NCBI RefSeq assembly: GCF_013001025.1
Contig: NZ_CP053023.1
Span: 124,001 to 188,000, forward strand
Length of the DNA stretch: 64,000 nucleotides
Source: Sphingobium yanoikuyae
GTDB taxonomy: Bacteria; Pseudomonadota; Alphaproteobacteria; Sphingomonadales; Sphingomonadaceae
Direction: 5' to 3'
Numbering within the stretch: the first letter of the stretch is position 1; every line of letters begins with the position of its first letter. A model generated the notes under the pieces. The model did no database searches and was not told the DNA's origin. It saw only the letters and a program-made list of their open reading frames with translations. Shown here in pieces: positions 8,689 to 17,981 of this stretch. A program made the position numbers and the translations under genes.

Positions 8689-9684
8689 TCAGAAGCGCGA
8701 AACGATCGCGCTGCGTCCATTGAAACGCGGCGATGTTGGAGTCGGCGGCAACGATGGGCCGGTAACACTGGCCGTCCGCGTGAAACCGCTCAAGCGCCGC
8801 CAGTTGAGGAGGATATCGTCGACATAGGCCTGGGTCTCGGCGATCCGCGGCACCTGGCCGTCCCGCACCCGTCCCGGCCCGGCATTATAGGCCGCCAACG
8901 CCAGATGGACCTGGCCGAAGCGATCGAGCTGGCTGCGCAGATAGCGCGCGCCGCCGTGCAGATTCTGCTCGATATCGTAGCGATCCACGCCCAGCCCCGC
9001 GGCCGTGCCGGGCATGAGCTGGGTCAATCCATAGGCATTTTTCGGCGAAACGGCCCGGTCATTGTAGCGGCTTTCGCGGATGATCATGGCGTCGAAAAGG
9101 CCGACCGGGATGCCATATTGGCACGCGATCGCGCTCATCATCCCGTAATAGCCCGCCCGCCGGATCTCCGCCTGGGCGCTGAGGAAACCGGCCGGCCGAT
9201 AGCCTCCGGCATAGCATCCTGCCGTGTATCGGGTTGCGGCGCTGGCAAAGGCCAGTCCGCCGCGCATCCACGCAGGGACGGGTATCGCCTCCAGCGTCGG
9301 CTCGGCAGAAACGCCGGGCGCGGCCGCAACTGGCGGCGCCGCCCCGGAAGCCGACACGTCGACCGGCGAGGTCTCGCCGGGGGCCACTTGCCCGTAGGTC
9401 TGCGCCATCTGGAACTGCACCCATTTGCGGCTGAGATCATGGACGCTGAACGAGGCTGGAAGCGCGGCTGGACGTGCCTCGGCGAGCGGAGCTCCTTCGT
9501 CCACCGCGGGCGTGTCCGGGCGGTCTGTGCCATCTGAGCCCGCAGCGGCCGGCAGGCGTGGCGGCGCCGGCACGCCCATCGTGATAAGCTGAACGGTGCG
9601 CGGCGAACCTTGCGGGCTGGCGCCGGCAAGCGGGGCCGCGAGGGTGATGGTGAGCAGCGGTGCAGCAAGGAGCGCGGTCTTCAT
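8689..9684 (-). CDS. VirB1-like lytic transglycosylase
   Basis: 331 residues with an N-terminal signal peptide (about 1-20), an Ala/Pro-rich spacer and a C-terminal SLT domain (about 170-300). The SLT motifs are visible: the catalytic-Glu segment IIRESRYND, GLTQLMPGTA and AAYNAGPGRV. It should cleave peptidoglycan locally to let the secretion channel through. The start at 9684 has GGGAGG four bases upstream. It is divergent from the gene at 9714. Confidence 0.9.
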   Translation of the reverse strand: MKTALLAAPLLTITLAAPLAGASPQGSPRTVQLITMGVPAPPRLPAAAGSDGTDRPDTPAVDEGAPLAEARPAALPASFSVHDLSRKWVQFQMAQTYGQVAPGETSPVDVSASGAAPPVAAAPGVSAEPTLEAIPVPAWMRGGLAFASAATRYTAGCYAGGYRPAGFLSAQAEIRRAGYYGMMSAIACQYGIPVGLFDAMIIRESRYNDRAVSPKNAYGLTQLMPGTAAGLGVDRYDIEQNLHGGARYLRSQLDRFGQVHLALAAYNAGPGRVRDGQVPRIAETQAYVDDILLNWRRLSGFTRTASVTGPSLPPTPTSPRFNGRSAIVSRF

Positions 9685-9713
9685 AAAACCTCCCGAAACC
9701 TGTCCTTGCCCGA

Positions 9714-11090
9714 GTGGAGGTGAACCCAAATCCCGTTGTCAATCCCGCGGCGCCTGGTCAGACTTTGCCCATTGCGCTCCAAAAGGGCTTCTCCATGTGG
9801 CTGATCGACCGGCAGGGCGACGGACAAAAAGGTCGTCGCATCCCCCTTCCCGACCTCGTGCGGTCCGCACTGGTGCGCTGGTATACGGGCGAAGGCTCGC
9901 GCGGCGATGAAGAGGCGGGGATCGCGCTGGTCCAGCAAGCACGGATCGGCGCCAAGTGGATCGCATGCGACTGCCTGGGTCCCGACACCCGGCCGCCGGT
10001 CCTGACCCCCGCCTTCCTGTCGGAAGCTGAAACCTATTATCTGCGGCGCCTGACGGGCGCCGACCGGCCCGAGCATCGTCCCCAATGCCCCTTCTTTCGC
10101 GAGCAGGCGACCAATCGCATTTCGGAGATCCGTACACCCCATTCGCCGGCCGATCCCCCGGAAGGCTATTTCGAAGTGCTGCGGCCAGCCCCTGAGAAGC
10201 TGGCGCAAAAGCCGCAGGCCGACAGTATCGACGACAGGACACGCAATGCGACGGTGCCGCGTCTCGCCCGCCTTCTCTGGCGCCTTATGACCCTGGCCGG
10301 TGTCCATCGCACGCCGCCGCTTGGGGCGGAGCCGCCCGAACGCTCCATTGCACAAGAATTCAGGGCCCTGAGCGCGGCGGCCGCGCGGATCGAGCTTGCA
10401 CCCGGCATCGAGCTCGGCCGCGCCTTATGGACACATGCCCGCCCCTTTCACAATAATCGCGTGTTCGCAGGTCTGCGCGCGTTATCCCATCAGTGGCCAC
10501 CGGGTCACGCACCGCAGGCGTTCCTCGCGCTCTACGCGACAGCGGTGCAGGGTGCGACCATCCATGTCGCGGGCGCCGAGCCGGTGGTGCTCGCCAATCG
10601 GGTGCAGTCCCCATCGATCCGCGGCAACCCGATCAAAGGTCCTTACCTGGTGCTGGTCGTGGTCGGCGAATATCCCGAGGCCGACGGCTATGCGGCGCTG
10701 CGCGCCTATGCGCAGCCCATCCTCTCAGGCCAGCGTTTCGTGCCGGTTGCCTCCGAATTCGAGCGATCTCTCTATCGCGGCCTGCTTGACGCGCGACGAG
10801 GGCTCGATCGCCTCGGTATTGATCTCGTGATCGAAAAGCCGCTCTTCGACCAGTTGACCCCGCAAGGCGCCTGTCGGCCCGACTTCCTGCTTGAAGCGCA
10901 GTCGAGAGAGACCGGCGAGATCCGGCAGCTGGTCGTTGCGGCGCAGAGCGCCCTCGACGAGAACTTTCTGGCGGTGAAGGCCGCCATCCATCCGCGCCTC
11001 GAGATGATCGCGCCGCTGATTAGCCTCGGGCCCGACGCGCTTGAGCGCGGTGCCGTACCGGATATCGTGCGAACCGCCTTAGGCCTGTGA
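9714..11090 (+). CDS. Large conserved plasmid protein (DUF1173-like, tentative)
   Basis: 458 residues from a GTG at 9714; an in-frame ATG at 9795 (AAGGG upstream) is an alternative start. It has two short cysteine clusters (CDCLG near residue 85, CPFF near 125) and a C-terminal region with FLLEAQS and QSALDENF that could be a nuclease-like fold. It resembles the DUF1173 proteins found on conjugative plasmids of Rhizobiales and sphingomonads, but I assign this from memory of the family and not firmly. The function is unknown. Confidence 0.6.
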   Translation: MEVNPNPVVNPAAPGQTLPIALQKGFSMWLIDRQGDGQKGRRIPLPDLVRSALVRWYTGEGSRGDEEAGIALVQQARIGAKWIACDCLGPDTRPPVLTPAFLSEAETYYLRRLTGADRPEHRPQCPFFREQATNRISEIRTPHSPADPPEGYFEVLRPAPEKLAQKPQADSIDDRTRNATVPRLARLLWRLMTLAGVHRTPPLGAEPPERSIAQEFRALSAAAARIELAPGIELGRALWTHARPFHNNRVFAGLRALSHQWPPGHAPQAFLALYATAVQGATIHVAGAEPVVLANRVQSPSIRGNPIKGPYLVLVVVGEYPEADGYAALRAYAQPILSGQRFVPVASEFERSLYRGLLDARRGLDRLGIDLVIEKPLFDQLTPQGACRPDFLLEAQSRETGEIRQLVVAAQSALDENFLAVKAAIHPRLEMIAPLISLGPDALERGAVPDIVRTALGL

Positions 11091-11138
11091 GCCCGGCGCA
11101 TCAGGCAATAATGATACGGCGAGCGCCCTCGCCTCTGC

Positions 11139-11408
11139 TCAGGACCAGCGGAGCGTCGCGGCGAACCATGCCACAATGCCCAAGGTGACCGGCGTCGACA
11201 GCAAATAGAGTTTCTGCCAGCGCCACCAGGTCCGGGGCAGAAACAATGCTGCTCCACGCACATCGTGAATTTGGCGCCAGGCACGCTCCTGAACCAGCTG
11301 TCCGAGAAGCACCCCGACCGACAGCGAAACTGCGAGCGCGCAGCACAGGCCGACGCCAACGTAAATCGCAAGCCAATTGGCAATTTCCATCTGCGTCAAC
11401 TGCGCCAT
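11139..11408 (-). CDS. Small membrane protein
   Basis: 89 residues with two hydrophobic segments (about residues 10-35 and 68-86) separated by a basic loop. No family is recognised. It is encoded opposite to its neighbours and may be a conjugation accessory protein or unrelated. Confidence 0.5.
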   Translation of the reverse strand: MAQLTQMEIANWLAIYVGVGLCCALAVSLSVGVLLGQLVQERAWRQIHDVRGAALFLPRTWWRWQKLYLLSTPVTLGIVAWFAATLRWS

Positions 11409-11574
11409 GAGTCTCTATGTCTTTCTTGCCATGTCCAGTACGCGCTTGAGACGACACCTGTTCCCGCGCGTTCGACACTTCCTAGCACAAGCATATTGGC
11501 AAATGGTTTAGCTCCAAAATGGTCTTAATTCAGCCTGTTGAACCCGCTCATTCTTTGCCCATCTTGCCCGGAGG

Positions 11575-11913
11575 GTGAATGAAAGCCGCACGGGGTGCCT
11601 GAAGCGTCGCAGGTTCGTGCGGAATCCCATGAAAGGCAACGGTTCAAGGGCGAAGAAGGCTGTGCTGGCTACGGTATTAGTGATCGTCTTCCAGGGGACG
11701 GAGAAGGTAGGCATCTATGACGATCGGCCAGCGGCCAGCGCGGCCTTGTGGAGCTTCGTCGAGGCGCATTGGGACGAGGCGCACCATGGTCCCGCGCCAG
11801 AAGCCCGAAGCGAGGCGCAACTGAACCTCTTCTTTGCCGGAGAGGGCGACAGCTATGTCATCGCGGAGGCGGATCTGGACGACGCAGCGCAGGCTCTCGG
11901 ATCGCCGCTTTAA
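11575..11913 (+). CDS. Uncharacterised small protein
   Basis: At most 112 residues; an internal ATG at 11629 would give a 94-residue protein with better composition. The C-terminal half is acidic (DDRPAAS...WDEAHHG). No domain is recognised and codon use is ordinary for the region. Confidence 0.4.
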   Translation: MNESRTGCLKRRRFVRNPMKGNGSRAKKAVLATVLVIVFQGTEKVGIYDDRPAASAALWSFVEAHWDEAHHGPAPEARSEAQLNLFFAGEGDSYVIAEADLDDAAQALGSPL

Positions 11914-12050
11914 TCAGACGAGCGCACATTTCGGACGTCGGAATGATGTTTTATACATCATAACTGCGCCTTCATATTTGAGTGTAAAAGCCATATGATT
12001 CCTGGGGCTGTCTGCCGTCCAGCCTTGCCTCTCTTTTCGATAGCAGCGAG

Positions 12051-12554
12051 ATGATCTTGCCTGCTTTCACCCGAACGCCATTCGATCGCCGTGATCGTCC
12101 GGCCGGCGCCCCGCCCGCCCAGTTCATCGGGCCGAAACGTCGAGACTGCGCTCTGCCCGAAACGCTGGGTACCGCCGCGCTACGCGGCGTGCGCGGCCGC
12201 TGTCCAAGGTGCGGCGAAGCGCACCTATTCTACCGATTCCTCAAACCTGTGACCATCTGCGCGCACTGCGGCCAGGACTGGAGCCATCAACGCGCGGACG
12301 ACTTCCCGGCCTATGTGGCAATCATCGTGACCGGTCACCTCATGGCGCCCCTCATCATCGCGCTGGCCCGCGATTTCGCGCTCTCGGTCACCGCGATGAT
12401 GGCGATCATCGTACCGCTGGCGCTTGTTCTGCTTCTTGGCCTGTTGCAGCCCGCCAAAGGCGCGATCATCGCGCTGCAGTGGTGGTGGGGCATGCACGGG
12501 TTCGAAAAGGAGCGAACAACAGGAGTGGCCGAGCCTGGGGACGATGGACCGTAG
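12051..12554 (+). CDS. DUF983 family membrane protein
   Basis: 167 residues with two zinc-ribbon-like CxxC pairs (CPRCGE near residue 51, CAHCGQ near residue 71), then SHQRADDFPAY and two C-terminal transmembrane helices. This arrangement is diagnostic of DUF983 proteins, which are common in alphaproteobacteria, often near cytochrome oxidase genes, and of unknown function. Here it is isolated beside mobile-element debris. The product has a longer variable N-terminus than usual. Confidence 0.85.
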   Translation: MILPAFTRTPFDRRDRPAGAPPAQFIGPKRRDCALPETLGTAALRGVRGRCPRCGEAHLFYRFLKPVTICAHCGQDWSHQRADDFPAYVAIIVTGHLMAPLIIALARDFALSVTAMMAIIVPLALVLLLGLLQPAKGAIIALQWWWGMHGFEKERTTGVAEPGDDGP

Positions 12555-12569
12555 AGGTCGCGGCCCGCC

Positions 12570-13138
12570 TCAGACGACCTCGAAAACGCTGCCCTCTCCC
12601 GGCGCGCTGCGCTTGAGCGTGATCGTCCCGCCGTGGAGCTCGACCAACTGTTTGACGAGCGCGAGTCCGATCCCAAGTCCTTCCTGCGTGCGCTGGTTGG
12701 ACCCATCGATCTGGGCAAACAGATCGAAGATCCGGGCCTGCATCTCCGCCGGGATGCCGACGCCCGTATCGGCGACCTCGATGCGGACCTGATCCTCTTC
12801 GCGCCTCGCGGAGAGGTGAATTTCTCCGCCCGCAGGCGTGTATTTGGCGGCGTTGGTGAGGAGATTGCCGACGACCTGCGCAAGACGGGCATGATCGGCC
12901 TCCAGCCAGATCGGCTCAGGCGCGACATCCTGGATCAGCTCATGGCTGGCCGCATCGATATGATGGCGTGATCCTTCGACGGCAAAGGTCAGCAGATCCT
13001 GGAGCAACAGATGCTCCTTCTTGAGCGCGATCTTGCCTTGGTCGATGCGTGCGATGTCGAGCAGGTCCTCGACCAGGCTGCCGAGATGCCGCACATATTT
13101 GCTCATTTGCCCGCGCACCATCGTGGCTGTCTCGGGAT
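12570..13138 (-). pseudogene. Histidine kinase 3' fragment
   Basis: The frame encodes the end of a dimerisation domain (LVEDLLDIARID) and a full HATPase domain with the N box (NLLTNAAKYT), G1 (DTGVGIP) and G2 (GLGIGLALVK). The sensory region and the phospho-accepting His are missing: upstream of about 13138 the sequence switches to the 5' part of a Tn3-family tnpA. The first in-frame ATG (13121) would leave a headless kinase. It is a remnant of a hybrid-type sensor kinase cut by transposition or deletion. Confidence 0.85.
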
Positions 13139-13390
13139 GCCGAGCTGATCCCCGACGAACCTGAGAGGAGCATCCGGGATGAATTCGCCGGGCTTCAGCA
13201 GCCGGCCGGGATAGCGCAAGGCACAGAGCTGTAGCGCAAAACCGAGTCGGTTGTGGGGACGCCTTCGGCTCGTGATGGCGCGCAGATCGTCGACACCGAG
13301 CGTCCAGTACCGCACCAGGTCGGCTTCGTTTTCGGACAAGGCGAACAACTCGGCATGTTGCGCCTCGGTCAGAACAGAACGGCGGGGCAT
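13139..13390 (-). pseudogene. tnpA: Tn3-family transposase 5' fragment
   Basis: About 84 codons from the ATG at 13390 match the N-terminal domain of Tn3-family transposases (LVRYWTLGVDDL, RRRPHNRLGFALQLCALRYPGR). The frame is lost at the junction with the kinase fragment near 13133-13141. It follows the resolvase remnant in the same direction, the Tn21-like order tnpR-tnpA. It is not the same lineage as the intact tnpA at 38997. Confidence 0.88.
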
Positions 13391-13394
13391 CTGC

Positions 13395-13903
13395 TCAGGC
13401 CTTGGCTGGCCCCGTCCAGCCAATCCGATCAAGCGTGCCGATGAGGGTCGATCGGGGCACCTTGAAGGACCGGCACACTGACGCCTTGCTTGCACCAGCA
13501 TTGAGTGCGTCAGTGATCTGCTCGATCGTTTCCGCGTTGATGCTAGGTGGACGCCCCCCGTGCCGACCGCGCCGCCGAGCTGCTGCCAAACCCGCCATCA
13601 CCCGTTCGCGCGTGAGCGCGCGTTCATATTGAGCAAGCGCGCCGGTCTTTCAGGTCGGTGATGATCGTCAGAAGGTTGGCCAGGGATCGCCCGAGGCGGT
13701 CGAGCTTCCAAACGATCAGCGTGTCGCCATGCTTCAGGTACTCCAGGCAAGCCTTCAGCCCGGGGCGATCGTCCCGTGCGCCCGATGCTTTGTCGGAATA
13801 GAGATGACGCTCATCGACGCCGGCGGCGATGAGAGCATCGCGCTGCAGGTCGACCGACTGGCGATCGTCGACCGATGAGACACGCATGTACCCGATGAGC
13901 ATG
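13395..13903 (-). pseudogene. tnpR: Serine resolvase, broken by internal deletion/frameshift
   Basis: The N-terminal catalytic part starts at the ATG at 13903 (MLIGYMRVSS, with the catalytic Ser) and runs to LTIITDLKDRRA near 13635, where the frame meets a stop. The rest (LAQYERALTRERVMAGLAAARR... with a C-terminal helix-turn-helix) continues in another frame to 13395. The segment that normally contains the DTTTPHG-like motif is absent, so a deletion joined the halves out of frame. It is non-functional as it stands. Confidence 0.87.
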
Positions 13904-13967
13904 TACGACAAACCTCTGAATTGATGTTGTCGCGCATTAGATCAAGGCGACAGGGTTTGTCGTACAT
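13901..13967. repeat. 14-bp inverted repeat beside the broken resolvase
   Basis: ATGTACGACAAACC at 13901-13914 is matched by its exact reverse complement at 13954-13967, separated by 39 bases. The left arm overlaps the resolvase start codon, so this is probably part of the transposon's res site. The rest of the gap to 14088 shows no gene. Confidence 0.6.
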
Positions 13968-14088
13968 AATCGGGCGTCGTCATGGAACTGCAATCCGTTT
14001 GCGTCGTCCCCTGTCGGGAAACATGTGTTTCACGTCGTGCGATACTTACACTTCTCGTCATCCCTTCATCCTTGGGCAGCCGTCATGC

Positions 14089-14715
14089 TCAGCGTTCCCC
14101 TGGCTTGCTGCGCGCGGTGGCGACAAGCCGACGCAACGTCGGAAGATCGACTGCGCCGGCCACAACCTGCGAACCGACGATCAGCGCTGGCGTCCCGTTG
14201 AACCCGATCGCTTCAGCGATGGCATTGGTGCGTGCAAGGAGCGCATCGATTTCTGCGCCGCGCGTTTTCAGGTCGCGTTGCAGACGTGGCCAATCCACCT
14301 TGGCTCTCGCGGCAGCAGCCTTGACCCCAGCGTTATCGAGCCGGCCCGGTGAGGTCATCAACGTTTGATGGAAAGCGGCATGCTTGCCCTGCCATTGGCT
14401 TGCAATTGCAGCCCGTGAGGCTTCCCGCGACGCGGGGCCGAAAATCGGCCAGTCGCGATAGACGATCCGAACCTTCGGGTCGGCCGCAACCAGCGCGTTC
14501 AGCACCGCCTCCGTTTGGCGGCAATACGGGCAATTGTAGTCGAAAAACTCGACAACGGTGACGTCATAGGCTGAGGCGACACGCTTCGGGGCGACGGGAT
14601 CGTCGATGACTGCCTTACGCGACAGATCGGGTTGCTGCGCAGCCGTGGGCATCGCCGGCCCGGCGAAAGCGACCATGGCCAGAAGGACACGAGCGAAGAA
14701 GTTGCGTCGGTTCAT
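14089..14715 (-). CDS. DsbA-family periplasmic thiol oxidoreductase
   Basis: 208 residues: a signal peptide (about 1-26), a thioredoxin fold with CPYC at about residues 62-65, and the cis-Pro segment NGTPAL near the C-terminus. It is a DsbA/DsbG-like periplasmic oxidoreductase. Its start overlaps the stop of the TlpA-like gene (ATGA), so it is the last gene of the sulfur operon. It may keep thiols of the operon's exported proteins in order or handle periplasmic persulfides; the specific role is inference. Confidence 0.88.
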   Translation of the reverse strand: MNRRNFFARVLLAMVAFAGPAMPTAAQQPDLSRKAVIDDPVAPKRVASAYDVTVVEFFDYNCPYCRQTEAVLNALVAADPKVRIVYRDWPIFGPASREASRAAIASQWQGKHAAFHQTLMTSPGRLDNAGVKAAAARAKVDWPRLQRDLKTRGAEIDALLARTNAIAEAIGFNGTPALIVGSQVVAGAVDLPTLRRLVATARSKPGER

Positions 14716-15521
14716 CGGTGTTTCCTTGCCATATCGATGCCATCGGCGAGGGCGGCGCGTGACAGCTCGCCAAGCTGGAGCTGCACGATCGTGCCGTCCG
14801 CAGCGACGAAGGCGGTTGCGGGATAGCCAGCCACTTCGAAGGCTTGGGAAAGCTCACGGGCAGGATCGAGCGCGACATTGCTCGCGCCGATGCCTTCACG
14901 GCTAAGAAACCCCTTGACGATCGCTGGTGCCTCACCCTGATCGGCGAGCAGGATCGGCACCTCCTGATAGCGTGATGCTGCCGCGTCGAGCATCGGCAGC
15001 TCGCGCCGGCATGGGCCGCACCAAGTCGCCCAAAGATTGATCACGAAGGGGCGCCCCCGGAAGCGATCAAGGGGGAGCGGAGCACCAGATGGCGTCGTCA
15101 AAGCGAGATGGTAGGGAAACGGGCCGTAGGTCACGGGCGGGATCAGAGCCTGAAGCGTGAACCAGAGGCCGCCAGCTATGGCCAGCGCACCCCAGCCTAT
15201 CGCCAGCGCGCGCGTTCTGCCAAGCCGGAAGGCCAGCGTCCCGGCAGCGGCGATGAGGCCAGGAGCAGGCGCGAAACCGCCTTGCCACACTGCGAGGATG
15301 GACAGGGGAGCATCGGCGTAGCTCGTCCAGTGCGCCGCGACATAGCTGATCCGGGCCGTCACTAGTCCGACGACAATGGCACTGGTCGCGACCGCCGACA
15401 CCCGCGGGAAGCGGAACCGTCCTGCCAGCGCCGTCAGTCCGAGAAACACGGAGACGCACAGCACCGCCAGTCCACGATCGACCGCCAGCATGAGTGGCCC
15501 GATAGCAATTGCGTTGCCCAT
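14712..15521 (-). CDS. Membrane-anchored TlpA-like thioredoxin with four-helix N-terminus
   Basis: 269 residues. Residues about 1-130 contain roughly four hydrophobic segments (reminiscent of the Lgt-type membrane fold, without clear Lgt active-site motifs). Residues about 140-269 are a periplasmic TlpA/ResA-like thioredoxin domain with WCGPC at 167-171 and the cis-Pro GYPATAF. The frame is open upstream, but the ATG at 15521 overlaps the TauE stop (TGATG), so it is chosen. It may carry electrons to or from periplasmic thiols in the sulfide pathway. Confidence 0.85.
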   Translation of the reverse strand: MGNAIAIGPLMLAVDRGLAVLCVSVFLGLTALAGRFRFPRVSAVATSAIVVGLVTARISYVAAHWTSYADAPLSILAVWQGGFAPAPGLIAAAGTLAFRLGRTRALAIGWGALAIAGGLWFTLQALIPPVTYGPFPYHLALTTPSGAPLPLDRFRGRPFVINLWATWCGPCRRELPMLDAAASRYQEVPILLADQGEAPAIVKGFLSREGIGASNVALDPARELSQAFEVAGYPATAFVAADGTIVQLQLGELSRAALADGIDMARKHR

Positions 15522-16303
15522 CAGAGAAACGCGCCTGCGCTCTTCCAAAGCATATAGGCGGCCACTACGAAGATCAGCACCGCAAAGACCGTGCTGAGCA
15601 TGTTGCCCGTGCCCAGACGCTTGGCAATCCGCGTGCCGATCAACCCGCCTGCAACGCCACCACCGATGAAGGCGAAAGCGAGCGGCCAGTCCACGAGCCC
15701 GGAAAACGCGTAGTTGGCAGCGGTCGTTAGCCCGAATGCGGTGACGGCGATCAACGACGTACCGACGGCGTTGAGGATCGGCATGCCCGTCGACCCGATG
15801 AGGCCTGGAACGATCAGAAAGCCGCCTCCGATGCCGAAGAAGCCTGAGAACAAGCCGGTCCCAAGGCCGTAGCCCAGCACCTTGGGTGCCTTCTCCCGGT
15901 TACATTCAGCGCCGGGATTACCTGCATCACCCCGCCCGCGCAGCATCTGGACGCCAACGACGACCATGACGAGCGCGAACAGAAAGAGCAGCTTGCCGCC
16001 ATCGACGGCCTTGCCAACGGTGGACCCCAGCAGCGCACCGATGACGCCCGCTGTGGCATACATGCCCCCGCACCGCCATTTTACGGTATGAGCCTTGGCA
16101 TGGCCGATCAGACCGGTCGCGGCATTGGCTGCAACGGCAAACGCGCTCGTGCCGATAGCAAGGTGCGCATCGGGTACGCGCACCAGATACACCATCAGCG
16201 GTACTGCAAGGATCGAGCCCCCGCCGCCTACGAGGCCAAGGGTAAATCCCACCAGGCTGCCCGAAAGGGCCCCGAGCAGATACTGGATTGGTTCGAGGAT
16301 CAT
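15521..16303 (-). CDS. TauE/SafE-family sulfite/anion exporter
   Basis: 260 residues, about eight transmembrane helices and the paired Gly-rich motifs of the TauE/SafE (DUF81) family (LGLVGGGGSILAVPL near residue 25; FGIGGGFLIVPGLI near residue 155). Members export sulfite, sulfoacetate or related sulfur anions. The ATG at 16303 overlaps the stop of the flavoprotein gene (ATGA). In this operon it most likely exports sulfite or thiosulfate formed by persulfide oxidation. Confidence 0.9.
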   Translation of the reverse strand: MILEPIQYLLGALSGSLVGFTLGLVGGGGSILAVPLMVYLVRVPDAHLAIGTSAFAVAANAATGLIGHAKAHTVKWRCGGMYATAGVIGALLGSTVGKAVDGGKLLFLFALVMVVVGVQMLRGRGDAGNPGAECNREKAPKVLGYGLGTGLFSGFFGIGGGFLIVPGLIGSTGMPILNAVGTSLIAVTAFGLTTAANYAFSGLVDWPLAFAFIGGGVAGGLIGTRIAKRLGTGNMLSTVFAVLIFVVAAYMLWKSAGAFL

Positions 16304-17532
16304 GCCGTCTTGCCGATCTCGTGTGGGGCGGCCATCCACTCGCGACCCTTCAGCATGCCCTGCCAGTAAATCGGGGGCAGCATTCGCTCTTTCAGGAACC
16401 AGGCGGCACGGGTCGGGCGCGTTCCGTCCAACAGCCATGACGGGAAGCTCGGCAGCAGTTTCCCGCCGTAACCGAACTCGGCGAGGACGATCTTGCCGCG
16501 TTCGACGGTGAGCGGGCATGAGCCGTAGCCGTTGTAGTCGGCAGCGGGGGGCTTGCCATCTAGCGCGGCCAGGGCGTTCACCGCGACGACGGGCGCTTGC
16601 ATGCGGGCTGCCGCTGCCGTCTTCGCATTGCTGGTGCCAGCGGCGTCGCCGAGACTGAACACGTTGTCGTATCGCTTATGGCGCAGCGTGGCCTCGTCGA
16701 CATCCACGAAGCCGTTTGCGACCGCGAGCGGACTCTTGGCGACGACCGTATGCGACACTTGGGGCGGAACGACGTGGAGAATGTCGAACGCGCGTTCGAT
16801 CCGTTCGGCGACGCCGTCCTGCTTGCGCTCGAACGTGGCCACACGACGATCGCCATCGACCGCGACCAGATTGGATTCGAGCCTGAGGTCGATCCCATAT
16901 TGCTCGATATATTCCATAAGCACCGGGACGTAGGTTGCGACCCCGAACAGGACGGCGCCGGCATTGTGGAATTCGACGTCGATTGCGGGAAGAACGCCGC
17001 TGTCGCGCCAGATGTCGCAGGAGAGATACATCGCCTTCTGTGGTGCGCCGGCGCACTTGATCGGCATAGGCGGCTGCGAGAACAGCGCCCGTCCCTGCCG
17101 CAACTCTTTGACGAGCCGGTAGGTGTACGATGCCAGATCGTAGCGATAGTTAGAGGTGACGCCGTTGCGGCCGAGGGCGTTAGGCAACCCGTCTATCTTC
17201 TCCCACGCCAGGCGCAGCCCGGGCGCGACGATTAGAATACGATAGGTCAGCATGCCTCCATCAGCGAGTTCGACCGTGTTGCGGTCGGGGTCGATGGTGA
17301 GCGCGGGCAACCGTATCCACTCGACGCCCTTCGGCATCACGTCGGCTTCGGCTTTGCGGGTCTGTTCGGGCGTAAAGACGCCAGCCCCGACCATTGTCCA
17401 ACCGGGTTGGTAGTAGTGCTCCGTGGCGGGGTCGACGACTGCGATCGTTACCTTGGCGTTGCGCTTGAGAATGCTGGAGGCGGTCGCGATGCCGGCGGCA
17501 CCGCCCCCTATGATGACGATGTCGTAGGTCAT
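16300..17532 (-). CDS. Sulfide:quinone oxidoreductase-like flavoprotein
   Basis: 410 residues with an FAD-binding GGGAAG motif at residues 9-14, a second dinucleotide-fold region, and VFSLGDAAG before the C-terminal amphipathic segment typical of membrane-associated SQR. Cys160 (PIKCAGAPQK) and Cys338 (GYGSCPL) are placed like the two redox cysteines of type II SQR (Cys160/Cys356 family pattern). It should oxidise sulfide at the membrane and pass electrons to quinone, producing persulfide for the MBL dioxygenase in the same operon. Overlaps both neighbours by four bases. Confidence 0.9.
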   Translation of the reverse strand: MTYDIVIIGGGAAGIATASSILKRNAKVTIAVVDPATEHYYQPGWTMVGAGVFTPEQTRKAEADVMPKGVEWIRLPALTIDPDRNTVELADGGMLTYRILIVAPGLRLAWEKIDGLPNALGRNGVTSNYRYDLASYTYRLVKELRQGRALFSQPPMPIKCAGAPQKAMYLSCDIWRDSGVLPAIDVEFHNAGAVLFGVATYVPVLMEYIEQYGIDLRLESNLVAVDGDRRVATFERKQDGVAERIERAFDILHVVPPQVSHTVVAKSPLAVANGFVDVDEATLRHKRYDNVFSLGDAAGTSNAKTAAAARMQAPVVAVNALAALDGKPPAADYNGYGSCPLTVERGKIVLAEFGYGGKLLPSFPSWLLDGTRPTRAAWFLKERMLPPIYWQGMLKGREWMAAPHEIGKTA

Positions 17533-17963
17533 TGATCCGCCCTTTCGGAACGCCGCTTCAGCGCAGGCGTGAGATCGGCAAGGTCGTACCCCGCTGCCTT
17601 CGCCTGGCCGATGATTGTCGCCGGATCGGCGCGATCAGCCTCGGCCAACGCCCACAATGTCGCCGCGCGCGTCCCGCTACGGCAGAAGCCGAGCGTCGGC
17701 TGTGGCAGCGTGGCCAGCGCCGCCTTCATGCAATCCGCATCGGCGTCCGTCGCCTTGCCCGGTACGATCGGGACATGGGCGAACGCCAAACCGTGTTCGC
17801 CCGCCATCCGGGCCATTTCCTCCGCGCTTGGCTGGCCCGGCTCCTCGCCGTCCGGACGGCTTGAGATGATCGAGCGATATCCTGCCTTCGCGGCAGCGGC
17901 GAGGTCGTCTTGCGTCAGTTGGGGGGCGGCAGAGAAGGACGGGGTGATCTGCTTGAAAGCCAT
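17529..17963 (-). CDS. TIGR01244-family phosphatase/sulfurtransferase-like protein
   Basis: 144 residues with the dual-specificity-phosphatase-like fold and a P-loop signature FCRSGTR (Cys at about residue 93). This domain is found fused to or beside persulfide dioxygenases (Blh/BigR clusters). It might act as a sulfurtransferase on persulfide substrates; catalytic activity cannot be read from sequence. Four-base overlap with the SQR-like gene. Confidence 0.85.
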   Translation of the reverse strand: MAFKQITPSFSAAPQLTQDDLAAAAKAGYRSIISSRPDGEEPGQPSAEEMARMAGEHGLAFAHVPIVPGKATDADADCMKAALATLPQPTLGFCRSGTRAATLWALAEADRADPATIIGQAKAAGYDLADLTPALKRRSERADQ

Positions 17964-17981
17964 GTGACGTCTCCTGTCTAA

